Source: Gammaproteobacteria bacterium
GTDB taxonomy: Bacteria > Pseudomonadota > Gammaproteobacteria > Steroidobacterales > Steroidobacteraceae
Direction of reading: 5' to 3'
DNA length: 7,674 bases
Assembly (NCBI GenBank): GCA_030040525.1
Contig: JASHTN010000020.1
Span: 1 to 7,674, forward strand
The stretch's first letter is position 1; the number at the start of each line of letters is the position of its first letter. Made by a program: the position numbers and the translations under genes. The notes under the pieces were generated by a model. It was not told where the DNA came from and ran no database searches. It worked only from the letters and a program-made list of their open reading frames with translations. Shown here in pieces: positions 1 through 6,847 of this stretch.

Positions 1-429
1 ATTGTCTACAAGTTCCGTACGATGACGGTTACGGAGGATGGCCCGACGGTAGTGCAGGCGACGAAGTGCGATCCGCGCACGACCCGCATAGGGAAATTCC
101 TGCGCCGCTACTCGCTCGATGAGCTGCCGCAGTTGATCAACGTACTCGAGGGTCCGATGAGCCTCGTCGGGCCGCGTCCACATGCGGTCGCACACAACGA
201 GATGTATCGCAAGCTCATCAAGGGCTACATGGTTCGCCACAAGGTCAAGCCGGGCATTACCGGCCTCGCGCAGGTCAACGGCCTGCGCGGGGAAACGCAG
301 ACCGTCGAGCAGATGGAGGCGCGCGTGCGCTACGACCTCGAGTATCTGCGCAACTGGTCGTTCGGGCTCGATGTCGAGATCCTCGCGAAGACGGCATTGC
401 GCGTTTTCCGCGATGCGAAGGCGTTCTGA
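1..429 (+). CDS. Undecaprenyl-phosphate sugar phosphotransferase (WcaJ-type), C-terminal part
   Basis: The frame is open at the left edge, so only the last 142 residues are seen. They form the cytosolic catalytic domain of the bacterial sugar transferase family, which moves a hexose-1-phosphate from a UDP-sugar to undecaprenyl phosphate and so starts a polysaccharide repeat unit at the inner membrane. Visible hallmarks (fragment numbering) are KFRTM at 4-8, SLDELPQL at 38-45 with the Asp-Glu pair that is catalytic in characterised relatives such as PglC, SLVGPRP at 54-60, and the KVKPGITGLAQVNG-type segment followed by RGET. The ending (an RYDLEYLRNWS-like stretch, then a short hydrophobic helix) is that of the WcaJ/undecaprenyl-phosphate glucose phosphotransferase group. 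The N-terminal membrane helices lie outside the window. The family is very clear; the sugar (often glucose) is inferred. Confidence 0.93.
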   Translation: MVYKFRTMTVTEDGPTVVQATKCDPRTTRIGKFLRRYSLDELPQLINVLEGPMSLVGPRPHAVAHNEMYRKLIKGYMVRHKVKPGITGLAQVNGLRGETQTVEQMEARVRYDLEYLRNWSFGLDVEILAKTALRVFRDAKAF

Positions 430-665
430 GCCTGGCCCGCGTCATGCTCGCCGGAGCCCCGGCTGCCGTTCGTAACCCGGGCCGCAGGGTCGCGGCAGCC
501 GAGCAATCGCAGCGGAATCAAGCTGATGTCGCTCGCCGATGATACGCGTCACATTTGCAGCCGTACCCCTGACCGCTTACCGCGGATTTTGATATGGTCG
601 GCCCTACAGGGCAGGGCTCGGGCGCGCCCGCCTGCGTTCAGCCTGACTATCATAAGATAATAAAG
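430..665 (+). other. Non-coding gap before the deacetylase gene
   Basis: This 236-bp stretch holds the stem-loop at 461-500, a 12-bp perfect palindrome CGGGCGCGCCCG at 619-630 and a short A/T-rich run just before the ATG at 666. An in-frame ATG at 594 would extend the deacetylase by 24 residues, but that extension has no conserved look. No convincing sigma70 promoter could be read here. The palindrome is of a length expected by chance in a window this size. Confidence 0.4.
461..500 (+). other. Stem-loop downstream of the sugar transferase gene
   Basis: The arms GGCTGCCG (461-468) and CGGCAGCC (493-500) are perfectly complementary over 8 bp. A second pair, ACCC (475-478) with GGGT (487-490), nests inside. 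It begins about 30 bp after the stop codon of the phosphotransferase, where a transcription end or processing site would be expected. There is no T-tract after it, so it is not a standard intrinsic terminator. It could be a 3'-stabilising hairpin or chance in GC-rich DNA. Confidence 0.3.
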
Positions 666-1481
666 ATGGAACTCGGTTCACCTCAAATAAAGCCTCCGAT
701 CGCCAAGAGGACCAAGGAGCTGATTGGCCGCGCGGCAGCGCTGGCCGGGGTGTTCGCATGGAGTTTCCGCTCCAAGATGATCATCGTGACGTTCCATCGC
801 GTCAGGGATGACCTGCCCGAGGACGGCTTGACCTGCGGTTCCGCCAGATTCGAGAAATTCTGCCAGTTCTTTCGTGCCCACTTCAGGGTCATTTCTCTGG
901 CGGAGCAAGTGGCAGGCTGCAGCGCCGCCAAGGACATGGGCGGCACCTTATCGATCACGTTCGACGACGGCTATCGCGATAACTTTGAGGTGGCCGCCCC
1001 CATTCTTCGCAAACTGGGCCTGCCCGCAACGTTCTTCGTCACCACGGGCTTTATCGGCACGCCCACGGTCGTGCCGTGGGACCGCGAGCTGCCGCGCCAA
1101 CCGGGGTGGATGGATTGGGATCAGCTGCGTCAGCTCGCTTCCCAGGGCTTCGACATTGGCAGCCACACCGACACTCACATCGACTTGGGAACCGCAGATG
1201 AGCAAACGGCGCGGCTCGAGCTCGAGACCTCCAAACGCAAACTGCACGAGCAACTGGGCCGGCCCGTGCGGCTCTTCGCGTATCCCTTCGGCGGGCGAGA
1301 CAACATCTCTGAGCCGGCCCGCGAGCTGGTTCGGCAGGCGGGCTTCGTCTGCTGCCTTTCATGCTTTGGCGGCGTCAATGTTTCCACCCCGAATCCTTTC
1401 CATCTCAAAAGACTCGCGATCGGTCAGGGGTCCGTGACTGCAGACCAATTCGGGTTCGATCTGCTCATTGGGAGAGTCTGA
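666..1481 (+). CDS. Polysaccharide deacetylase family protein (NodB homology domain)
   Basis: This is a predicted metal-dependent carbohydrate esterase of family 4 type that removes N- or O-acetyl groups from a polysaccharide or lipid-linked sugar. From the ATG at 666 it is 271 residues. Motifs in this numbering are TFHRV at 42-46, motif 1 TFDDGY at 98-103 (Asp100 likely base, Asp101 metal ligand), motif 2 SHTDTH at 166-171 (His167 and His171 metal ligands), and motif 3 FAYPFGG at 204-210. The length and end (FHLKRLAIG near 245-253) suit small polysaccharide-locus deacetylases. There is no signal peptide, only a short hydrophobic patch near residues 23-34, so it may act in the cytoplasm. An in-frame ATG at 594 is an alternative start; neither start has a clear Shine-Dalgarno. 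I prefer 666 because the extra 24 residues are rich in Gly/Pro and unlike the family. The methyltransferase follows after 42 bp, suggesting co-transcription. Confidence 0.88.
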   Translation: MELGSPQIKPPIAKRTKELIGRAAALAGVFAWSFRSKMIIVTFHRVRDDLPEDGLTCGSARFEKFCQFFRAHFRVISLAEQVAGCSAAKDMGGTLSITFDDGYRDNFEVAAPILRKLGLPATFFVTTGFIGTPTVVPWDRELPRQPGWMDWDQLRQLASQGFDIGSHTDTHIDLGTADEQTARLELETSKRKLHEQLGRPVRLFAYPFGGRDNISEPARELVRQAGFVCCLSCFGGVNVSTPNPFHLKRLAIGQGSVTADQFGFDLLIGRV

Positions 1482-1523
1482 CCGCGGCCGTCCAATTGGG
1501 AGAAGGGACCCTTCGGGGCGAAG

Positions 1524-2240
1524 ATGCGACTTGTAAGCTATGAGGACGAGCTCGCGTTGCTGGAGCACCATATTCGGGCCCAAGGTAGCAGCGGTCTCCC
1601 GATTCAGATTCTCGAGGCCGGGTGCGGTCGCGAATGGTGCTTTCGCCTGCCCGGGCTTTCGTACGAACTGACCGGACTCGATCTCGATCCGGCAGCGCTC
1701 GAAGCGCGACGATCAATCAAAGGGGACCTGACGCGGTCCTTTGTGGGGGACGTGCGCGATGCGGACCTGCCTAAAGGTCACTTCGACGTGATCTACAACG
1801 CGTTCGTGCTCGAGCATGTCGAAGGGGCAGAGCTGGCTCTCGCGAATTTTGTCCGCTGGCTGAAGCCCGGCGGGATACTGATTGTCCGGATCCCCGACCG
1901 CGACAGTGTCCAAGGGTTCCTGGCGCGCATGACCCCACATTGGTTTCACGTTCTTTACTATCGATGGGCCTGGAAGATGAAGGATGCTGGCAAGCCTGGC
2001 TTCGCACCATACCGTACGATCTACGAGCAGATAGTCTCGCGGAAGGAATTGGAGCGGTTCTGCGCAAAGCACGCCCTCACAATTGTTGACGTTCTAGGTG
2101 TTGGGACGTATCGGCGCGGGCATGGAATCGCGCGCAGGATCACTCCGTTCGTGGCCAGGCTGATCAGCGCTTTGACGTTTGGTCAAATCCATGACCGGTT
2201 CGTCGATCTGACTATCGTCGCGCGGAAGCAGCCTGGCTGA
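1524..2240 (+). CDS. Class I SAM-dependent methyltransferase
   Basis: This 238-residue protein has a Rossmann-fold methyltransferase core. Motif I is ILEAGCG (29-35), the acidic end of strand 2 is GLDLDP (51-56), which should bind the SAM ribose, GDVRDADLP (75-83) is the adenine-binding region, FDVIYNAFVLEHV (87-99) follows, and LKPGGILIVRIP (113-124) is the post-core strand. This is the methyltransferase 11/UbiE-like layout. The C-terminal part (about 135-215) has several aromatic and basic residues and may form a lid or acceptor site. Its place behind a deacetylase and before a glycosyltransferase suggests methylation of a sugar in the repeat unit, but the acceptor cannot be read from sequence. 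A GGGG at 1515-1518 is a weak ribosome binding site; a better GGAGAAGG at 1499-1506 is too far upstream. The enzyme class is clear; the substrate is unknown. Confidence 0.87.
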   Translation: MRLVSYEDELALLEHHIRAQGSSGLPIQILEAGCGREWCFRLPGLSYELTGLDLDPAALEARRSIKGDLTRSFVGDVRDADLPKGHFDVIYNAFVLEHVEGAELALANFVRWLKPGGILIVRIPDRDSVQGFLARMTPHWFHVLYYRWAWKMKDAGKPGFAPYRTIYEQIVSRKELERFCAKHALTIVDVLGVGTYRRGHGIARRITPFVARLISALTFGQIHDRFVDLTIVARKQPG

Positions 2241-2375
2241 AATGTGCGCTGTATCCATGCGCGTTCAGACTGCGAGGCGTGCATCGGTCGCCTCTGCGCC
2301 AGCGGTCCCAGATCCCGGCGCTTTCCGTCGCCTTCTTCGCTGCACGCCAGTATTGCTGATACACTGAACGCCAAG

Positions 2376-3377
2376 ATGTTCGAGCTGCAACTTGTCGATC
2401 GCATCGCGGAGGTTCCGTATCGAATCCGGCCGCCTTCTCACATCCGGACTCGGACCTGGCCTATCTCGCAAGAAGAGCTTTCCAGGGTTTCCGTCGTTTG
2501 GCCGACGCAGTATGAATGGCCTGCTGGCGGCGCCATTCTCGAATCGATCAAAAGCGCTTTCAAGTCACTCGGGGTAGTGCATGAGGAACGGACACCTCAG
2601 CCTCATTCCGGTGTTGTAATGCTGTACTGCCTCGTGGACCGTAAACCTCATGCGGTAGCGTTGGACTACTCTGACTACCACGATTTCATTAACGAGTCAG
2701 CTCTTGCGCAAAGCAGCTTGTACTTCAAGGCGCAGCATCGTGTACAGGGGTATCCTGACCCAAGGATAGTGCCCGGCGGCTACATGGTGACGACGAAACG
2801 CTACTATCGCTACTACATGCCCTTCAGGCGACGCGGGAATCTTGCGCCAACTATCGACGTTGTCGGCCGGTTCGGCTTTACATTCCAGGGTGAGCTGCGG
2901 CGTCGAGCGGTATCTCTTCTCGCCGACGCCCCGGGTATCCAATTCCTCGGAAATACGGGCAAGGTTCGATACAGCCGGTTCTTGCGTGAGGTTGCCAGCG
3001 CTCGATTGAGTCTCCATCTGCCCGGGAACGGCCCTTTTACTCATCGAGTCGCCGAATTCCTCGGGCTGGGAACCTGCATGATTTCGGTGCCTTTCGCAAC
3101 GGCTTTGCACATTCCCCTGGTTCCCGGAATACATTTCGTCGAGGTCAAGCACGACTTGAGTGACTTGCTGGACAAAATCCGGTACTACCTTCAACACGAA
3201 GACCAGCGGAATCGGATTGCAGCGGCTGGGCGCGATTACTTTGACAAGTATCTACATCCCGAGCAGTTGGTCTCGTACTACGTTCACCGCATCCTGGACA
3301 GGCTGGGTGATTCGCACGAGTCACCTACTACGCGATCACTCCCTACACATGAGGATCGTGGCACCAGCGGCCCTTGA
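2376..3377 (+). CDS. Glycosyltransferase-like protein (GT-B C-terminal / exostosin- or CgeB-like)
   Basis: From the ATG at 2376 this is 333 residues without signal peptide or membrane helix. The N-terminal part is hard to place. The C-terminal part has the GT-B nucleotide-sugar-binding pattern: an RYSRFLREVASARLSLHL stretch (198-215), then PGNGPFTHRVAEFLGLGTCM (216-235) where family members usually bind the donor, a conserved-looking IPLVPGIHFVEV (246-257), and a final helix pair ending YYVHRILDRL (301-310), as in family-1-type transferases. It probably adds a sugar to the lipid-linked repeat unit. The same frame stays open from a GTG at 2244, but residues coded by 2244-2375 are rich in Cys, Arg and Ser and look non-coding, so I chose 2376. 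Its last 42 bases overlap the opposite-strand amidotransferase. It is also more AT-rich than the genes at either end. Exact family and sugar are uncertain. Confidence 0.7.
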   Translation: MFELQLVDRIAEVPYRIRPPSHIRTRTWPISQEELSRVSVVWPTQYEWPAGGAILESIKSAFKSLGVVHEERTPQPHSGVVMLYCLVDRKPHAVALDYSDYHDFINESALAQSSLYFKAQHRVQGYPDPRIVPGGYMVTTKRYYRYYMPFRRRGNLAPTIDVVGRFGFTFQGELRRRAVSLLADAPGIQFLGNTGKVRYSRFLREVASARLSLHLPGNGPFTHRVAEFLGLGTCMISVPFATALHIPLVPGIHFVEVKHDLSDLLDKIRYYLQHEDQRNRIAAAGRDYFDKYLHPEQLVSYYVHRILDRLGDSHESPTTRSLPTHEDRGTSGP

Positions 3378-5384
3378 GAGAACGCGTCTTGGATGCGGAC
3401 TGTCGCAGGCCTTGGGCTCTTCGTCGTAGCGCAGCCGCTCCAGCCACGCCTGGAACATCAAGACGCTCCAGAGCAGATCGGCTCCGTATCCCCACTCAGA
3501 CCGCGCGGTCAACAGCGACTGCCAGACACTTCGAATCGGCATTGGATTGAGGTAGCCTTCGCTCTTCAGCCGCTGTTCATCGAGCAGACTTTCGGCCCAG
3601 TCGCGCAACGGTCCGCGTAGCCACCGACATATGGGTACGGCGAATCCCGCCTTCGGGCGTTCGAAGAGTTCTTCCGGCACGTAGCGGCTGAGCAGTCTCC
3701 GCAGCACGAGTTTGCCCCGCCCATCCTGCAGCTTCAGCGCAAGCGGCAGGCGCCACGCAAACTCCAGCACACGATGGTCGAGCAGCGGTGCCCGCACCTC
3801 GAGCGCTACAGCCATGCTTGCACGATCGACCTTAACCAGAATGTCGTCGGGAAGGTACATGAGAGTATCGAGTAGCATCATCTGGTCTGTGAACTGATCG
3901 AGGTCATTCTTCTGCGCCGCGGCCGCCAGCAGGGTGCTTGGTTCCTGGCCATCTACGACCACCTTCAGCGGCGCGACCCAGTACGACATCAGATGCCGAT
4001 ACAGTTGCTGCGGCGTTGCACATCCCAGGCGATCAGCCCGTCGTGCCACTCTGTAAGCGAAGCCGTCGGCCCGCAGCTTTCCCCGCCCGACCGGCCCACA
4101 GAGCGTGGCCATACACTCCCAAAATGTCATGGGAACGTGGGGAATGCTCTGACTCATTGTGCGCAGCAGCCACGAAGGTACGCGCGACATTCGACGCCAG
4201 ATGTCCCGTGCCTGCGCATATCGGCTGTATCCGCCAAACGCTTCATCACCGCCGTCACCTGAGAGCGCTACAGTCACGTGTTGCCGCGCCATGGCGCACA
4301 CAAGCGCAGTGGGTATCTGCGAGGAGTCGGCGAACGGCTCGTCATACAACAGCGGTAACTTCGGAATGACCGCCAGAGTCTCCTGAGGTGTCAGATACAT
4401 TTCCGTATGGTCAGTGCCGAGATGTCGCGCGACAGCCTTGGCATGATGAGCTTCGTTATACTCATCTTCGTTGAAGCCAATCGTAAACGTTCGCACCGGG
4501 CGGCTACTAAGCGCTTGCATGAGTGCGACGACGAGGGACGAGTCTATTCCCCCGGACAAGAAAGCCCCCAGCGGCACATCTGCGATCAAGCGCAGTCTGA
4601 CGGCATCCTTCAACAACTCTCCCAATTCATTGGTCACGTCACCCGGCTGGATCGAACCAGCGTTAGCCGATGCTGCGGCTTGCACCTCTGCCGCATTCCA
4701 AAAGCACCGGTGCTCGAGCCTCACGACCGAATGTCGCCGTACGGCAAATCGCGCGAAGCACGCCGGTTGCAGCTTACTGACGCCCGCATAGATTGTCCGG
4801 GGCGCAGGAACGTACGAATGGCGAAGCAACAGCGTGAGCGCTTGTCGATCGATATTGTCATCGAATCCGGGGAAGGCTCGCAGCGCCTTGAGCTCGGAGC
4901 CAAACACCAATGCTCCGCCTGTCAGTGAGTAATACAGGGGCTTCTTTCCGAGTCTGTCGCGTGCCAACGTCAGCTCGCTCTTTGCTGAGTCCCACAACGC
5001 GAATGCAAACATGCCGATGAAGCGTTGCAATGACGGCTCGAGGCCCCATTCCTCGAATGCAGCCAGCATGACCTCAGTGTCGCTGTGTCCCCGGAACTGG
5101 TGCCCCAGTCCGTGCAGGTCGGCGCGAATTCTCAGAAAGTTATAGATCTCGCCGTTAAATGTGATTGTGTAACGTCCACTGGCGGAGCGCATCGGCTGCC
5201 GCCCCTCTTCGGTGAGGTCAACAATGGCGAGCCTGCGATGCGCCAGGGCAACCCCATGAGCGGGATCGAACCATTGCCCCTGGGCATCGGGTCCTCGATG
5301 AGCGATCGTATCGCTCATGCGCCGCAACACCTCCGTCGGAGCAGGCAGCCGCTCTGTCGTATAAAACCCGGCGATACCGCACAT
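3336..5384 (-). CDS. asnB: Asparagine synthase (glutamine-hydrolysing) / polysaccharide-locus amidotransferase
   Basis: This 682-residue two-domain enzyme hydrolyses glutamine and channels ammonia to an ATP-activated carboxylate, aspartate in true AsnB. The start is fixed by MCGIAGFY: Cys2 must become N-terminal to act as nucleophile, although the frame stays open upstream to 5525. Glutaminase motifs are HRGPD (29-33), RRLAIVDL (50-57), NGEIYN (77-82) and GHSDTE (99-104). The synthetase domain has the PP-loop SGGIDSS (277-283), SGDGGDEAFGGY (375-386), YLPDDILVKVDRASM (510-524), LEVRAPLLDH (528-537), a likely pyrophosphate-binding Lys558 and RPKAGFAVP (576-584). All catalytic motifs look intact. 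The last 28 or so residues run past the usual family end and overlap the convergent glycosyltransferase gene. In this setting it may amidate a sugar uronate instead of, or as well as, making asparagine. No good Shine-Dalgarno precedes the start. Confidence 0.93.
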   Translation of the reverse strand: MCGIAGFYTTERLPAPTEVLRRMSDTIAHRGPDAQGQWFDPAHGVALAHRRLAIVDLTEEGRQPMRSASGRYTITFNGEIYNFLRIRADLHGLGHQFRGHSDTEVMLAAFEEWGLEPSLQRFIGMFAFALWDSAKSELTLARDRLGKKPLYYSLTGGALVFGSELKALRAFPGFDDNIDRQALTLLLRHSYVPAPRTIYAGVSKLQPACFARFAVRRHSVVRLEHRCFWNAAEVQAAASANAGSIQPGDVTNELGELLKDAVRLRLIADVPLGAFLSGGIDSSLVVALMQALSSRPVRTFTIGFNEDEYNEAHHAKAVARHLGTDHTEMYLTPQETLAVIPKLPLLYDEPFADSSQIPTALVCAMARQHVTVALSGDGGDEAFGGYSRYAQARDIWRRMSRVPSWLLRTMSQSIPHVPMTFWECMATLCGPVGRGKLRADGFAYRVARRADRLGCATPQQLYRHLMSYWVAPLKVVVDGQEPSTLLAAAAQKNDLDQFTDQMMLLDTLMYLPDDILVKVDRASMAVALEVRAPLLDHRVLEFAWRLPLALKLQDGRGKLVLRRLLSRYVPEELFERPKAGFAVPICRWLRGPLRDWAESLLDEQRLKSEGYLNPMPIRSVWQSLLTARSEWGYGADLLWSVLMFQAWLERLRYDEEPKACDSPHPRRVLSRAAGATILMCRE
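5298..5318. repeat. Tight 9-bp inverted repeat inside the amidotransferase gene
   Basis: ATGAGCGAT (5298-5306) and ATCGCTCAT (5310-5318) are perfect reverse complements separated by CGT. The site lies in codons 23-29 of the minus-strand amidotransferase (Met-Ser-Asp-Thr-Ile-Ala-His), about 65 bases after its start. In mRNA it would form a compact hairpin; in DNA it has operator-like symmetry. The encoded residues are ordinary for the family, so chance is a real alternative. Confidence 0.45.
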
Positions 5385-5666
5385 CAGACGTTTCGCAGCA
5401 TCAAGAGGTTCTCGGGGGCTGTAGACATAAGCTGAGTTGCGGGTGATGCGACGACACCTGGCTACTGATGATACGCGTGGTACCCGCCCTGTACATCCGT
5501 AAGCTCGCAACAGCGAGCCAGGCATGGCTGCAGGCGCGGCGCAGATTCCGTCAGCTTGCTTTCCAATCTTGGTTATTCGAGACTCAAACAGGTGAGTTCA
5601 TTGAATGCGCAGCACGACGGTGGCCTCGCGGGACGCGGCGCGCTGTCGGTCGCCCCGTAACGTACG
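5385..5666. other. Divergent intergenic region
   Basis: This 282-bp gap separates the minus-strand amidotransferase from the plus-strand GT4 gene, so it should carry promoters for both. It holds the candidate minus-strand promoter at 5468-5495 and a small dyad, GCTCGC-AACA-GCGAGC (5503-5518), just upstream of that -35. No equally good plus-strand promoter was found; TCGAGA (5577-5582) with TTGAAT (5601-5606) is a weak possibility at 18-bp spacing. Reading frames cross the gap on both strands but look like chance. Confidence 0.5.
5468..5495 (-). promoter_or_regulatory. Candidate sigma70 promoter for the amidotransferase gene
   Basis: On the minus strand, TGTACA (5490-5495, 4 of 6 to the -35 consensus) and TATCAT (5468-5473, 5 of 6 to the -10 consensus) are 16 bp apart. 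Transcription would begin near 5461 and leave a leader of about 77 bases before the ATG at 5384. The position and orientation fit, but it was read by eye and such matches arise by chance. Confidence 0.35.
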
Positions 5667-6827
5667 ATGAAGCCCCACATCTGCTTCGTCGGCCTGGAAA
5701 ACCTTCCGGTACTGGCACCCGAGTTCGAGCAGCACGGAATCGGCGGCGCACAGGTTCAGCAAACGCTGCTGGCAAGGGCCTTGGTGCGACGGGGATTCCC
5801 CGTGTCGATGGTTGTCGGGGACTACGGGCAGGAGGACGGCGCAAGCTGGAGCGGAGTCCGGGTCTACAAGGCCTACCGAGCGCGTGAAGGAATTCCCGTG
5901 GTGCGTTTTGTGTATCCGCGCTGGACGAAGCTATGGGGAGCGCTGCAGCGCGCAGCAGCCGATATCTACTATCTGAGCTGCGCGGGCGGGCAAGTCGGAC
6001 AGGTCGCAATGTGGGCAGCGCGCAACGGTCGCCGCATGATCTTTCGGATTGCAAGCGACACCGACTGTGAGCCCGATCGGGTACTGATCTCTTTCTGGCG
6101 CGATCGGAAGTTGTACGAGTACGGACTGCGACGTGCTGCGGCGATCCTCGCCCAAAGCGTCAAGCAGCAGACTCTGATGCACAGGGGTTACGGACTGGAC
6201 AGCTCGGTTGCCAGCAGTCTTGTGGATGTACCTGAGCGTCAGCTGGGCCTGGCCGAGCGCGACATATCGCTGCTATGGGTCAGCAACATCCGGCAACTGA
6301 AGCGACCGGAAGCGTTTCTCGAACTGGCGGGGCGGCTCAACCCCTTCACGGCCACTATGATCGGCGGTGCTCAGCCCGGGGAACAGGGTTTCTTCGAGGA
6401 TATCCGCGCGCGCGCGGCCCACGTCGGCAATCTCAGCTTCCGCGGCCGGTTGCCGTACCGAGCGACCAACGAAGTCTTCGAACGCGCACGTCTATTCGTC
6501 AATACCTCCGAGATCGAAGGATTTCCGAACACCTTTCTTCAGGCCTGGGTTCGGGGCGTCCCAGTCATCTCATTTCTCGACCCCGATGATGTCATCCGCC
6601 GCGAAGGACTGGGGTGTGCCGTAACGAGCGTGGACGAGATGGCAAGCGCTGTTCGGCGGCTGCTGACGGATTCGCAAGCCTGGCTCGAAATGAGCGCACG
6701 TTGCAGAGCGTACATGGCGCGGCGCTACGGCGAGGGCGAGACACTCGCGCCTTACCTCGCTGCGATCAACCGGGTCGCCAGCGGCCGCGCGGGGGCTCCG
6801 GCCCCTCTTGGGGGGCAAGCGGGCTGA
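5667..6827 (+). CDS. Glycosyltransferase family 4 protein (GT-B fold)
   Basis: This 386-residue predicted retaining glycosyltransferase would transfer a sugar from a nucleotide donor to the lipid-linked repeat unit at the cytoplasmic face of the membrane. The N-terminal acceptor domain begins MKPHICFVG and carries the glycine-rich GIGGAQVQ loop (24-31). The C-terminal donor domain starts near LLWVSNIRQLKRPE (202-215), continues with MIGG (231-234) and FRGRLP (258-263), and has SEIEGFPNTFLQAW (281-294), followed by RGVPVISF (296-303). In that last motif the first Glu of the family's E-x7-E pair is Glu284, and the second position is Gln292; Gln there is common in this proteobacterial subgroup, so activity is still expected. 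A terminal tail of about 17 residues is rich in Gly, Ala and Pro. It stands alone on its strand, between two opposite-strand amidotransferase genes. No clear Shine-Dalgarno is seen. Sugar specificity is unknown. Confidence 0.9.
   Translation: MKPHICFVGLENLPVLAPEFEQHGIGGAQVQQTLLARALVRRGFPVSMVVGDYGQEDGASWSGVRVYKAYRAREGIPVVRFVYPRWTKLWGALQRAAADIYYLSCAGGQVGQVAMWAARNGRRMIFRIASDTDCEPDRVLISFWRDRKLYEYGLRRAAAILAQSVKQQTLMHRGYGLDSSVASSLVDVPERQLGLAERDISLLWVSNIRQLKRPEAFLELAGRLNPFTATMIGGAQPGEQGFFEDIRARAAHVGNLSFRGRLPYRATNEVFERARLFVNTSEIEGFPNTFLQAWVRGVPVISFLDPDDVIRREGLGCAVTSVDEMASAVRRLLTDSQAWLEMSARCRAYMARRYGEGETLAPYLAAINRVASGRAGAPAPLGGQAG
6792..6816. other. Overlapping alternative hairpins at a convergent gene junction
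   Basis: Three blocks, GGGGC (6792-6796), GCCCC (6801-6805) and GGGGC (6812-6816), allow the middle block to pair with either neighbour. They lie in the last codons of the GT4 gene, some 30 to 55 bp from the end of the opposite-strand gene. No T-tract follows on either strand, so terminator function is only a possibility. Confidence 0.25.
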
Positions 6828-6847
6828 CATCCGCCGTCGGCCGCCCC

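Noticed and set aside
594..665. N-terminal extension of the deacetylase from an ATG at 594.
   Set aside because: The 24 residues do not resemble the family's start and no Shine-Dalgarno supports it; kept only as an alternative start.
2336..2365. Promoter-like TTCGCT and an extended -10 (TG-A-TACACT) before the ATG at 2376.
   Set aside because: The -35 match is poor and the implied start of transcription is only a few bases before the ATG.
2244..2375. GTG-initiated 44-residue extension of the 2376 glycosyltransferase.
   Set aside because: It is rich in Cys, Arg and Ser, has no ribosome binding site and does not look like coding sequence.
4407..4928. 173-codon plus-strand frame opposite the amidotransferase.
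   Set aside because: It lies wholly inside a gene with intact catalytic motifs, and its product shows no family features.
538..5478. The 12-mer GATGATACGCGT occurs in two intergenic regions (538-549 and 5467-5478).
   Set aside because: One or two repeated 12-mers are expected by chance in a window this size, and the promoter-like context at the second copy is absent at the first.
5385..5525. In-frame upstream extension of the amidotransferase.
   Set aside because: The catalytic Cys must follow the initiator Met, so translation has to begin at 5384.
5468..5887. 139-codon plus-strand reading frame across the divergent gap.
   Set aside because: It is Arg- and Ala-rich, has no recognisable motif and overlaps the well-supported GT4 gene in another frame.
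6404..6417. Alternating CG run (six CG units) in the GT4 gene, a possible Z-DNA stretch.
   Set aside because: It is explained by Arg-Ala codons in a GC-rich genome.
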